A stretch of DNA of 64,000 bases from positions 1 through 64,000 of the IMG/VR virus record IMGVR_UViG_3300012931_000667. One strand, given 5' to 3'. Numbering within the stretch: position 1 is the stretch's first letter; every line of letters begins with the position of its first letter. Positions 1 through 7,839 of the stretch are shown one piece after another. The notes beneath the pieces were generated by a model. It did not search any database. It saw only the letters and a list, made by a program, of their open reading frames with translations, and was not told where the DNA came from. Made by a program: the position numbers and the translations under genes. The DNA is from a virus.

Positions 1-743
1 AATGATGAATCTTGTGGTCTTTTTACACCTGATATATCTTCTATCATTTTCATTTTTTCTATTTTTTTATTAGGACTAATAGAAGTAGCATACTTCCATA
101 TTGATTTTCTTTTTTGACCTATGTTATAAACTCCATAGGCATTATTAATAATAAGTATACTTATTTTCTTAGCTATAGTATTTACAGGTTCACGAGAAGA
201 ATAAGCATCAGTAAATGCTACATCTCTATGCCATTCTTTAGGACTAAAAGCACATCGAATTATTAAGTATTGATTTTCATTTAATTGTCTTACTATACCC
301 TCTCCAGCTAATTTACTCCATCCATACCTATTAACAGGAAATACATCATCATCTTCACTATAATTTCCATAATTACCTTTATAAATATATTCAGTAGAAA
401 TATATACAATTTTTTTAATATATCCTATAGCTACAAATTCTGATAGATATCCTGTACCTATAATATTAGTATTTATTGTATTACACACTATATCACTATC
501 ATCAATCATAAAGTTTTTTAATACATATTCAGGATGATGATGCTCTATTTTATTTTGATTTATTAATGCGGCACAATGAATACATACATCATAAGGTATT
601 TTACAATGAGATACTAGATACCTATTAACAGACTCTAAATTAGTAATATCTAATTCATCATGAGTAGGGCAATCAGCATCAGGAAACAATACATGTAACT
701 CTGATCCTAATTGTCCTGATGCTCCTACTATTAATATTCTCAT
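1..743 (-). CDS. RmlD-like NAD(P)-dependent sugar-nucleotide reductase (partial, runs off left edge)
   Basis: Reading leftward from an ATG at 743, about 247 codons stay open to the window edge. The product begins MRILIVGASGQLGSEL, the glycine-rich Rossmann motif of extended short-chain dehydrogenases. It also has DELDITN, a CAALIN stretch, YISTEYIYKG (the catalytic Thr/Ser and Tyr region normally reads STDYVFdG) and NRYGWSKLAGE (the YxxxK motif). Near the edge it reads RPQDSS, matching the RP..S-L region near the C-terminus of dTDP-4-dehydrorhamnose reductases. It probably reduces a 4-keto nucleotide sugar. The start overlaps the stop of the RfbH-like gene (ATGA), so the two are translationally coupled and likely act in one sugar pathway. 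A related NDP-sugar epimerase/reductase cannot be excluded. Confidence 0.78.
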   Translation of the reverse strand, partial: MRILIVGASGQLGSELHVLFPDADCPTHDELDITNLESVNRYLVSHCKIPYDVCIHCAALINQNKIEHHHPEYVLKNFMIDDSDIVCNTINTNIIGTGYLSEFVAIGYIKKIVYISTEYIYKGNYGNYSEDDDVFPVNRYGWSKLAGEGIVRQLNENQYLIIRCAFSPKEWHRDVAFTDAYSSREPVNTIAKKISILIINNAYGVYNIGQKRKSIWKYATSISPNKKIEKMKMIEDISGVKRPQDSS

Positions 744-3181
744 TTTAGATTATCCTTATTCTGAATAGCACTTAATACTGTTTTAGCTTCATAGTTAATA
801 TCTTCTTCGGTTAATCCATGCCATAATCCAATCCATAGCATATTGGTCATTATTTTATTAGTCATATCTAAATCATAATAAATACAATCTTTAATTTGAT
901 TAGAACAAGGTTGTGCTAATATATTTCCAGCAAATAATAATCTAGTTCCTATACCTTTACTATCAAGTTCTTTAATTACCTTTTGTCTATCTACAGTATC
1001 AGGTAATAATAATGGGTATCCAAAATAAGAAGGATCATAAGTAGAATAATAATTAGCTTTATCATCATGGTTACTAAAGAAAAATAATGAGTATTCTTCA
1101 AGTACTTCTTGTAGTAAACTAAAATTTCTTTTTCTAATGTCAATATATGCATCAAGTTTATCTAATTGAGAGTAAAGTAAAGCCGCACTAGGATTAGTCA
1201 TTTTTAAGTTATACCCAAAATGATTGTATACAAACTTATGATCAAATCCTACAGGTAATTGTCCATCAAGCCCAGGTTCATAAGTATGATCAAATCTATA
1301 TCCACATTGGTTATCTTGACCAGGGGAACAATTACATTCTTTTCCCCAATCACGCAATGATTGTACAATTTTATTAATTAATGGATCATCAGTAGCTATA
1401 GCCCCACCTTCACCAGAATTATGAACAGACATTCCACTTCCTGTCATAAAATTTTCATATCCAGCAACACTAATATCATATACAAACCCATTTATACAAT
1501 CAATTTCTTCTATTTTAGTTATTTTTGCTTGAGTCATATCCCCATAAAGTCTTTTTAAAGTATGATTACCTCTAAAACCTTTTGAATCTAAAATACTTTT
1601 ATTAGAATAAGATATTTTATAATTTTTTTTACAATTAGATATATACTCTTTCTTTGTTCCCTTATTAAATACTTTTTTTATTTCTGATTCTTCATTCCAT
1701 AAAGGTTGAATTCCTAAAGATAAAAGTAAATAAAATATTCCTGTAGCTAATTCTTTACTAATTGTTTTTGCTTCTTTATAAATAGTATCTTTACAAATAA
1801 AATTATTCAATTTATGTATTGTACCATCCCCACAATAGTACCCATTTAAAAACTCTTTTTTTATTTCTTTAGTAGAATTAAATATAAAAGAAGGTACTTT
1901 TTTATTAATAGCACCTCTGCCACAATACTTTAATAAAAATTCATATAATGCTTTATTAGAAGCAACCATATTTATTCCATTTTCAGTTTCTTTTTTATTA
2001 AAAATAGAGAATTTAAAATCTCCAAAATCTTTTATAGCATTATTAATCTTATTTAACCAATCACTTTCTTTTTTATGTAAAGATAAAATTATATTATAAT
2101 TTCCTGATTTTTTATTTTTATTAAAACTTCCTTCTGCAACAAATAACCCTAGAAACCAAGAAAATTCTTTAGTAATATCTATATTTTTGATATAGGACTC
2201 CCAATTTCCTTTTTTATATAATTTAATATCTATATCTTTTTTTTCAGGTAATAAAGGAATATTTTTTGGTAGTAAAATATAATCCCCTTTTTTAAAATTA
2301 GAAGTTTCTTTACCTTTAATTTCATCATTTTCTAAATAATACAAATTATGAGATGAAGTTACTGTTACATTTCTTCCTGTTTGTACTGTTATTTTATATA
2401 ATTTTTCTTTACATTCATGTTTAATTACTCCTGTAATAGGTTGATAAGATAATTTACCATCACTATTAAATACAATTGCTTCACTATTTTCATATAAACT
2501 ATTATATTCTACATAATCTCCAATCTTTACAATTTTTAATTCATTTTTATTTCTAATATAGATGTATTCATCATAAGGTAAACTTGTAACATGGTGAGCA
2601 GGATAAAAAGAATAAGTGGAAACTTGACCAAAAGTTCCTACTTTTTCTCTCATATATTTTGCTCCCAATGCATCACAACAATCTTCTATTAAAAACAAAT
2701 CATATTTTTCACATACACTTAGTACTTCATTAACATTAAAAGGAATTCCTAATGTATGTGCTAAGAAGATACCCTTAACATTATCATTAATATCACATGC
2801 TCGCTTTAATTGTTCAATATTAATTCCTAACTTTGAGTCTACATCACAAAAAATAGGAATGCATCCTGATTGAATAATAGGGCTAATAGTTGTAGGAAAT
2901 CCACAAGCTACAGTAATTACTTTATCTCCCTTATTAAGTCTCCATTTTTCATGCATTAATGGAGAAGTAAAAGCCATAAAAGCAAGTAGATTAGCTGAAC
3001 TTCCACTATTACATAATGATATATATTTTAATCCTAGATAATTACTTAATTTATCCTCTGTCATTTTTACATATTTTCCTCCACATACTTCACCTGACAT
3101 AATAGCATCAATCATTGTTATTTTGTCTTTATCAGTTAATACCATTCCACTATTTTGTATATACTTTCTTTTTTGTTCCAT
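740..3181 (-). CDS. RfbH/DdhC/AscC-like (E1) 4-keto-6-deoxyhexose 3-dehydrase, DegT/StrS fold, interrupted by an intein
   Basis: This is an 813-residue precursor; removing the intein (residues 200-588) leaves 424 residues, the usual family size. The host part is a PLP-type fold-I DegT/DnrJ/EryC1/StrS protein with SGSSANLLA, EDCCDALGA and SFYPAHHVT joined to SGEGGA. Ordinary members carry a Lys where this one has His (AHHVT), the hallmark of the dehydrase subgroup. The RDWGKECNCSPGQDNQCGYRF block, rich in Cys, matches the E1 (RfbH-type) enzymes, which bind an iron-sulphur cluster and make 3,6-dideoxyhexoses for LPS. The intein sits directly beside the catalytic His, so splicing is required for activity. 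The start overlaps the stop of the preceding reading frame (TAATG), and the stop overlaps the RmlD-like start. The substrate is inferred from the family. Confidence 0.88.
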   Translation of the reverse strand: MEQKRKYIQNSGMVLTDKDKITMIDAIMSGEVCGGKYVKMTEDKLSNYLGLKYISLCNSGSSANLLAFMAFTSPLMHEKWRLNKGDKVITVACGFPTTISPIIQSGCIPIFCDVDSKLGINIEQLKRACDINDNVKGIFLAHTLGIPFNVNEVLSVCEKYDLFLIEDCCDALGAKYMREKVGTFGQVSTYSFYPAHHVTSLPYDEYIYIRNKNELKIVKIGDYVEYNSLYENSEAIVFNSDGKLSYQPITGVIKHECKEKLYKITVQTGRNVTVTSSHNLYYLENDEIKGKETSNFKKGDYILLPKNIPLLPEKKDIDIKLYKKGNWESYIKNIDITKEFSWFLGLFVAEGSFNKNKKSGNYNIILSLHKKESDWLNKINNAIKDFGDFKFSIFNKKETENGINMVASNKALYEFLLKYCGRGAINKKVPSFIFNSTKEIKKEFLNGYYCGDGTIHKLNNFICKDTIYKEAKTISKELATGIFYLLLSLGIQPLWNEESEIKKVFNKGTKKEYISNCKKNYKISYSNKSILDSKGFRGNHTLKRLYGDMTQAKITKIEEIDCINGFVYDISVAGYENFMTGSGMSVHNSGEGGAIATDDPLINKIVQSLRDWGKECNCSPGQDNQCGYRFDHTYEPGLDGQLPVGFDHKFVYNHFGYNLKMTNPSAALLYSQLDKLDAYIDIRKRNFSLLQEVLEEYSLFFFSNHDDKANYYSTYDPSYFGYPLLLPDTVDRQKVIKELDSKGIGTRLLFAGNILAQPCSNQIKDCIYYDLDMTNKIMTNMLWIGLWHGLTEEDINYEAKTVLSAIQNKDNLK
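1418..2584 (-). mobile_element. LAGLIDADG intein in the RfbH-like gene
   Basis: This is a 389-residue in-frame insertion. It begins with Ser (SLPYDEYIYIR) after AHHVT and ends VHN before the extein Ser of SGEGGA, giving the classical splice set Ser1, terminal Asn and +1 Ser. Splicing block B is TVTSSHNLYYL. Two LAGLIDADG-type motifs are visible, LFVAEGS and GYYCGDGT, both with their acidic residue, so the homing endonuclease looks intact. The terminal block reads GFVYDISVAGYENFMTGSGM then SVHN. Re-joining the exteins restores the conserved HHxT-S/T-GEGG motif exactly. The insertion point is next to the dehydrase active-site His. Confidence 0.92.
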
Positions 3182-3663
3182 TATAGGTTTCCTTGATCAT
3201 CTTCATCAAAAGCATCTTCAAATTCATCATAATCATCATCATTACCTTCTGCATAACTAGTATCCACATATTCAGAAAAGTTTGTATCTAATATCTTAAA
3301 ATAAAAAATACCATTATTAAACTCATACTCTATTTTTTGTCCACATTTTACATCAAAAATTAATCCAGCACTTTTAATATAGTCATCTATACTTTCAATA
3401 TACTCTTTTTTCTATAATTCTTTAGAAACAAGTCCTAATACACCAGCATCAACAGGATATCTATCATGTTGTGTTCCTGAATATTCTCCATCCCCATAAG
3501 ATGTATTTGATACAATAAAAAATCCATCATTAACTATAAATTCACCATCACTATATCCATGTGTATCTCCCCATATTTTATCATAGATATCATCATCCAT
3601 TATATAACAAATATCACCAAAGTAAATTGTAGTATCATGATCAATAGTTAATATTTTACGCAT
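3181..3663 (-). pseudogene. 160-codon gene with one in-frame amber (TAG) codon
   Basis: The frame of the 83-residue upstream half continues after the TAG at 3414-3412 for 76 codons with no other stop. It ends with TAA at 3183-3181, overlapping the RfbH-like ATG. The second half (KKEYIESIDDYIKSAGLIFD ... ending DAFDEDDQGNL, very acidic) has no ATG, GTG or TTG near its beginning, so it cannot readily be translated alone. Either a nonsense mutation broke the gene, the TAG is suppressed, or there is a sequencing error. Other genes here end in TAG right before the next start (for example NrdG), so TAG is not reassigned genome-wide. Confidence 0.7.
3412..3663 (-). CDS. conserved phage protein, first half of a TAG-interrupted reading frame
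   Basis: This frame gives 83 residues from an ATG at 3663, ending at a TAG (3414-3412). It contains FGDICYIMDDDIYDKIWGD, GDGEYSGTQHDRYPVDAGV and LGLVSKEL. This resembles a family of phage proteins I remember as GDICY...W...YGDG...VDAG.IGVVPLEL, whose members normally continue after that point. No function is known to me. The same frame continues for 76 further codons after the TAG (see the 3181-3663 entry), so this may be a truncated form or the upstream part of a readthrough product. Confidence 0.6.
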   Translation of the reverse strand: MRKILTIDHDTTIYFGDICYIMDDDIYDKIWGDTHGYSDGEFIVNDGFFIVSNTSYGDGEYSGTQHDRYPVDAGVLGLVSKEL

Positions 3664-3678
3664 TATTTTCCTTCCTTT

Positions 3679-4020
3679 CTAATTTAAATAAAACCCAATA
3701 CCTTTTGTATTTTTTCCAGAATAAAAAGTAATACCAAATAAACACCCATGATAAAATCTATTAATTTTTCCAAAATTAGAATTTTGATCATACTGTACCC
3801 ATAAAGGATGTAACATTAATTTATGAAAAAAATCTATATCAACAAATAAAGGAAAATCAGTAATATCTTCATTTTTAAATAATTCTATATTAAAATTATC
3901 AAAAAAATCTTCTAATTTTTGAAGGGATTTTTGTAATGTTAATATAACTTCTGAATTTGTATCCTCTTTTTTTAATTCTAATAAATCATTCTTTAAAATA
4001 TTAACATTATCAAAAAACAT
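3679..4020 (-). CDS. hypothetical phage protein, 113 aa
   Basis: I do not recognise this gene. It is a soluble, acidic N-terminal half with a heptad-like Leu/Ile pattern (LKNDLLELKKED ... LQKSLQKLEDFF) that could form a short coiled coil, followed by an aromatic-rich C-terminal half (FYHGCLFGITFYSG). Its ATG overlaps the stop of the upstream gene (TAATG), and the ribosome binding site AAGGAAGG lies inside that gene's last codons. Confidence 0.7.
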   Translation of the reverse strand: MFFDNVNILKNDLLELKKEDTNSEVILTLQKSLQKLEDFFDNFNIELFKNEDITDFPLFVDIDFFHKLMLHPLWVQYDQNSNFGKINRFYHGCLFGITFYSGKNTKGIGFYLN

Positions 4021-4319
4021 TATTTTCCTTCCTTTAATAAGTCTACCTCATATAGAAAACCTTTTCCTACAGGAGTACCTAACCATTGTATTATAGTTGC
4101 TACTATTTTAAGTTCATGTTCAGATAAGTATTTTTCTGGTATATTAGGATTCCCTAATTTACCATAATCAACAGAAGAACCATAGACAAGTAAGTCCCAA
4201 AAGTTTTTATTTTGTTTTATATATTTATTAAATATTTCATTTAACTTACATTCATCAGCATTATAAGGATCATCAGGATTTAATCTATGTGATCTATACC
4301 CTACAATTTTTTTATTCAT
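4020..4319 (-). CDS. hypothetical phage protein, 99 aa
   Basis: This is an unrecognised small soluble protein starting MNKKIVGYRSHRLNPDDPYN. It has no membrane segment and no cysteine pairs suggestive of zinc binding. It is coupled to the next gene by a TAATG overlap and follows a 39-nt spacer from the upstream gene. Confidence 0.7.
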   Translation of the reverse strand: MNKKIVGYRSHRLNPDDPYNADECKLNEIFNKYIKQNKNFWDLLVYGSSVDYGKLGNPNIPEKYLSEHELKIVATIIQWLGTPVGKGFLYEVDLLKEGK

Positions 4320-4358
4320 GATGCTTCCTTAATTCCTTATAGTAATAAATAATTATAA

Positions 4359-4796
4359 TTAATTATCTTTTTTATTTATATAATGTTCATCACATAAACA
4401 TTGTACCCATGAAGTATCTCTTACTGATCCTAACTTTCCACATACCTCACAAGTAATAGATGATAATGTTTCTGCATAGTAAATAGCAGAGTTAATAGCA
4501 CTAACTATTCTATCTACTCTGGAATCATCAGCATTAGTATTAAATTGATAACTAATATAAAAATGTAATGTACCAAATTTTTCTTTAACTTGATCAACAA
4601 TAATTCCATCAGGAATTATATCTCTATTCCTTTCTAATATATATTGCAATACCATACAAAGAGCATATATTAATTGATACCATCCATCACCACATTCAAA
4701 TCCAAAAGCTAAACATGATTCTCGTGGAGATTTATTTCTATTTCTAAATAATTCAGAAAAATCAGTACATAATTTTTTATCTAATTCTTCAGTCAT
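4359..4796 (-). CDS. conserved phage/bacterial protein with C-terminal zinc-binding motif, 145 aa
   Basis: The protein contains the segments FGFECGDGWYQLIYALC and VKEKFGTLHFYI, which recur in a widespread family of uncharacterised phage and bacterial proteins. Its C-terminus carries CEVCG (about 119-123) and C-x-CDEH, likely a zinc site. It sits 1 nt downstream of the Rnl1-like ligase gene and could be co-translated with it. No function is known to me. Confidence 0.72.
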   Translation of the reverse strand: MTEELDKKLCTDFSELFRNRNKSPRESCLAFGFECGDGWYQLIYALCMVLQYILERNRDIIPDGIIVDQVKEKFGTLHFYISYQFNTNADDSRVDRIVSAINSAIYYAETLSSITCEVCGKLGSVRDTSWVQCLCDEHYINKKDN

Positions 4797-4797
4797 A

Positions 4798-5925
4798 TTA
4801 TTTCTCCTTACTAACCTTTGTCATAAGTTCAATAATAGTTTTATTACTAATATCATTAAAGGCATCTTTAAATGATACATATTTATTATCAGCTAAACTA
4901 AATTGTAATGATGGATACACACAATTCTTCATATTCCATATAGCCATTTCTTTTCTATTAATAAAACTATCCCTTAAAGATAGATAATCTGTAAAGTCAC
5001 ATGCTAATTTATTAATAACTTTATTATAACTATCTTTTATTTCTAATATAATTTCCTTAAATTCTGGAAAATAATTTAGAAATTCATCTAGTTCACCTAA
5101 TTTAATTAAATCTATAGCTCTAGATACTGATACCCCACCTTCCCCTTTTAGATGGTGTACAGCTACATAAGCAGGAGACTTGATCTTTACTCGATTAAAA
5201 TTACCATCTACAGCTACATATCCTTCTTCACTAAAAGGAAGTATAAAAGCCGCATTAATACAATCCTCTAATGAATGTAATGGATATTGATTAGGAATAG
5301 GAAATAATTCTGCTAATTTATGATTACCTATGTATTCTTCTTGATAAGTAATATTATTTCTAACACCAATAAAAGTTATATCAATTTCATTATGAGGAAC
5401 TACTACTTTATTGTATGGTGAAGTAAGCTCAAACATATAGGTATTATCAATAGTGAATACTTGATACCAATTTTCTCTTTTTATATATTTATCAAATGCT
5501 ACTAATGCTAATTCTCCAAAACTATGGTAAGGCATAGCATCACCGAATGATTCTATTTCAGCATCATAAGCATCAATAGTACCATTAGTAGCAATATTCC
5601 AACCATCATAATAATATAATTTAATTAATGATCCATCTATTTTAGTTAATACCCTAGTAGTAGACCAATCCAATTCTGGACAATAAGACTCACCATAATT
5701 CCCGAATTTATTATAAGGGTAGCAAACTACTCTCCATGTATCTACTTCAAGTATAATCCCTCTACACTCTCTTACTAGAGGATTACTAAAATCTGAAGCT
5801 ATTTGATTATACTTAAATAATCGTAATTTACCTTTTTCTTTAATATCAATACAATATGGTTTTTCTGATAGTAATTCTGCATAGTTATTAGGATGATCTA
5901 ATAGGAATTGTTGTAATTGTAACAT
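4798..5925 (-). CDS. rnlA: T4 Rnl1-like RNA ligase
   Basis: This 375-residue protein is the size of T4 RNA ligase 1 (374). The nucleotidyltransferase motif I is TKIDGS, with the predicted adenylated Lys at 95. Upstream is the Rnl1-type block RECRGIIL ... NKFGNYGE. Later come the motif IIIa-like FELTSP.NKVV, motif IV EEGYVAV and motif V RVKIKSPAYV. Rnl1 enzymes join 3'-OH and 5'-PO4 ends of broken tRNA anticodon loops. The gene belongs to a leftward cluster with a second ligase and a PPP phosphatase, which supports a role in RNA repair. No polynucleotide kinase is visible in this window, so the 5'-phosphate would have to come from elsewhere. Confidence 0.9.
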   Translation of the reverse strand: MLQLQQFLLDHPNNYAELLSEKPYCIDIKEKGKLRLFKYNQIASDFSNPLVRECRGIILEVDTWRVVCYPYNKFGNYGESYCPELDWSTTRVLTKIDGSLIKLYYYDGWNIATNGTIDAYDAEIESFGDAMPYHSFGELALVAFDKYIKRENWYQVFTIDNTYMFELTSPYNKVVVPHNEIDITFIGVRNNITYQEEYIGNHKLAELFPIPNQYPLHSLEDCINAAFILPFSEEGYVAVDGNFNRVKIKSPAYVAVHHLKGEGGVSVSRAIDLIKLGELDEFLNYFPEFKEIILEIKDSYNKVINKLACDFTDYLSLRDSFINRKEMAIWNMKNCVYPSLQFSLADNKYVSFKDAFNDISNKTIIELMTKVSKEK

Positions 5926-5939
5926 TGTAGAAACCTCTT

Positions 5940-6203
5940 TTATAGAGTTTTTATTACTCTTTTTTGCACACTACTTATATACAGGTTATTAAAACCTATA
6001 TTATTATGATTAAAATAATATTTAATACCTTTTCTTATACTATCCATATCTTTCTTATCTAATATTGATAAATAAATTTTTTTAGCTTCATTCATACACC
6101 ATCCTACTAATTCATAATTACTATTAAAAACAATAGTAGTACTATCAGGATGATCATGTAAAGTACTTATTAATGCTCCTATTATTTTCTTTTCAGTAAG
6201 CAT
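5940..6203 (-). CDS. hypothetical phage protein, 87 aa
   Basis: This is an unrecognised small protein (MLTEKKIIGALISTLHDHPD...). It lies between two RNA ligase genes. Its ATG overlaps the stop of the upstream ligase (TAATG), so it is made with them. Nothing in the sequence indicates its function. Confidence 0.68.
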   Translation of the reverse strand: MLTEKKIIGALISTLHDHPDSTTIVFNSNYELVGWCMNEAKKIYLSILDKKDMDSIRKGIKYYFNHNNIGFNNLYISSVQKRVIKTL

Positions 6204-6838
6204 TAAAAATCCTTATGCTTAATCTTAGTTATAATTCTCTCACCTTTTCTATTAAATATATCTACAATAGGAGTTACTACTACTCCTTCAGCTAAGAAAT
6301 TACCAAATACAGATTTTAATGTTTTAGATTTTATCATTTCTACCCAATCAAGTAGTGTAGCTTCTCCAATAATCTTAACAGTATCAATACCTAGTTTATA
6401 AGCTAAATCTACAACATCAAATCTTTTTAATAACCATCCATCAATTACTACATCAAATAGTATAAATGACTGTCCATCAGGGATATAGTTTCCACCACCT
6501 TTTTGTATTTTAGCTCCATAGCCTTCACCATATAATGTTACTTTAGCAGTAGAAAAAATTTTATCCATTTGATCAACATTAAACATAGAATGTAGTTTAT
6601 CTATAAGAAATTGTGGAGTATTAGCATCATTAGTTTTACCATTGAATAGTAATGCTTTAGTTTCCCCATCATAACTAACACGAATATTTGTTCCATCTAT
6701 TTTTTCAGTCCCTAACCATAAATTATTTTCTAAATACTTATATTCTTCTTGAGCATAATCACCTATAATTATTCTCTTATTTTCATCACGCTTATAGATA
6801 GAATTAATCTTCATATATTGACCATTGAATTGATACAT
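6203..6838 (-). CDS. RNA ligase (Rnl2-type nucleotidyltransferase family)
   Basis: The 211-residue protein has motif I EKIDGTNIRV with nucleophile Lys 46. It continues with the motif III-like LYGEGYG, a motif IIIa-like FILFDVVIDGW, motif IV EGVVV and motif V IITKIKHKDF. The length fits the compact Rnl2-like/minimal RNA ligases common in phages, without an evident C-terminal domain. It lies just upstream of the Rnl1-like gene and downstream of a PPP phosphatase gene on the same strand, so an end-healing and sealing operon is plausible. A DNA substrate cannot be excluded from sequence. Confidence 0.82.
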   Translation of the reverse strand: MYQFNGQYMKINSIYKRDENKRIIIGDYAQEEYKYLENNLWLGTEKIDGTNIRVSYDGETKALLFNGKTNDANTPQFLIDKLHSMFNVDQMDKIFSTAKVTLYGEGYGAKIQKGGGNYIPDGQSFILFDVVIDGWLLKRFDVVDLAYKLGIDTVKIIGEATLLDWVEMIKSKTLKSVFGNFLAEGVVVTPIVDIFNRKGERIITKIKHKDF

Positions 6839-6863
6839 TTTAGTACTCCTTATTATCTTCTAT

Positions 6864-7529
6864 TTAAATTTGTACTATAGTTATTTTACCAGATTCCCCT
6901 TCCCAATATTTTAGAAAAGAACCTGTATCAATATCTGTAACACATCCAAATTTAACAGGATTTTTAACAATAGTATGTCCAGCATAAACAATATTTATAT
7001 CTGAAATAAAATGATTATAACTTTTATCTCTTTCCCATAGTATGTATTCTTTTATATTTTGATAATAAGGATTATCAATTTTAATAGCTTCTTTTAATGT
7101 ATCAACAGTATTAAATTTAGGACACAAAGAATGTAAAATTAATACTTTACCTATATTAATAATTAATGGTAATTGTTCTAATAGTATCCCATATTCTTCT
7201 ATATATCTTTTATCTATTTCATTACACCACTGACCACCATTACTAAAATGCCAATATTTATCACTAGATTTATAATACCAACATTGTAAAAACATATCTT
7301 CATGATTTCCCATAACGGGGTGAAACCAAGGCTTTTTAATATATTCTAATGATTTATTAGATTCTGGTCCTCTATCAGCTAGATCACCTACACAAAATAG
7401 TCTATCTTTAGTAATATCAAAATTAATTTTTGCTAATTCTTCTTCAAGATCAGAGTAACAACCATGAATATCTCCACATACAAAATCTTTACCTATATTG
7501 TTTATAGGGTACTCAATAAATCCATTCAT
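6864..7529 (-). CDS. PPP-family metallophosphatase (lambda phosphatase/PrpA-like)
   Basis: The 221-residue product has all the signature motifs of bacterial and phage PPP phosphatases: GDIHGCY near residue 19, GDLADRGP, GNHEDM, a later LHS and AGHT. The PWFHPVMGNHEDM arrangement is characteristic of lambda phosphatase and PrpA. Family members dephosphorylate phosphoproteins, and several hydrolyse nucleic-acid phosphates including 2',3'-cyclic phosphates. Because the next two enzymatic genes are RNA ligases, end-healing of broken RNA is a reasonable inference, but a protein substrate is equally possible. Its ATG overlaps the stop of a small zinc-ribbon gene. Confidence 0.88.
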   Translation of the reverse strand: MNGFIEYPINNIGKDFVCGDIHGCYSDLEEELAKINFDITKDRLFCVGDLADRGPESNKSLEYIKKPWFHPVMGNHEDMFLQCWYYKSSDKYWHFSNGGQWCNEIDKRYIEEYGILLEQLPLIINIGKVLILHSLCPKFNTVDTLKEAIKIDNPYYQNIKEYILWERDKSYNHFISDINIVYAGHTIVKNPVKFGCVTDIDTGSFLKYWEGESGKITIVQI

Positions 7530-7702
7530 TATTTTACCTCATTAACTATTAATAATTTTTCTATATCTGTATTTCCATCATAGCCACACTGTGAACAAAT
7601 CCCTGATATTACATTAATAGCATAGTTTTCTAAACCACATTTAGGACAATGAGTTAAAAATAATTTATTATTTTTACCAATAAAACCAAATTTAGGATTC
7701 AT
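7529..7702 (-). CDS. small zinc-ribbon protein, 57 aa
   Basis: The frame from ATG 7702 to TAA 7529 encodes MNPKFGFIGK then CPKCG and CSQCGY, two CxxC knuckles 16 residues apart typical of a zinc ribbon. The stop overlaps the start of the phosphatase gene (TAATG). It is the first gene after the promoter at 7728-7756. Confidence 0.7.
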   Translation of the reverse strand: MNPKFGFIGKNNKLFLTHCPKCGLENYAINVISGICSQCGYDGNTDIEKLLIVNEVK

Positions 7703-7727
7703 TATTGTTCCTTAAATAATTTTAATA

Positions 7728-7756
7728 ACAGTATCATACTATCAGTGTATTGTCAA
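7728..7756 (-). promoter_or_regulatory. sigma70-like promoter for the RNA-ligase cluster
   Basis: On the minus strand, TTGACA (7756-7751) and TACTGT (7733-7728) are separated by 17 nt. The site lies between the terminator of recA and the first gene of the zinc-ribbon/phosphatase/ligase cluster. The same TTGACA-N17-TACnnT form recurs at other block boundaries in this window. Confidence 0.68.
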
Positions 7757-7768
7757 TAATAAAAGTAA

Positions 7769-7807
7769 AAACCCTCTAGAATGGGAGGTAATCATTGTAG
7801 AGGGTTT
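7769..7807 (-). terminator. intrinsic terminator after recA
   Basis: A 10-bp perfect stem (AAACCCTCTA paired with TAGAGGGTTT) encloses a 19-nt loop. On the minus strand it is followed by TTTTTACTTTT. It starts 32 nt after the recA stop and precedes the next promoter. Confidence 0.78.
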
Positions 7808-7839
7808 AGACATTTTTTACATTATTATTAAATTATTTA

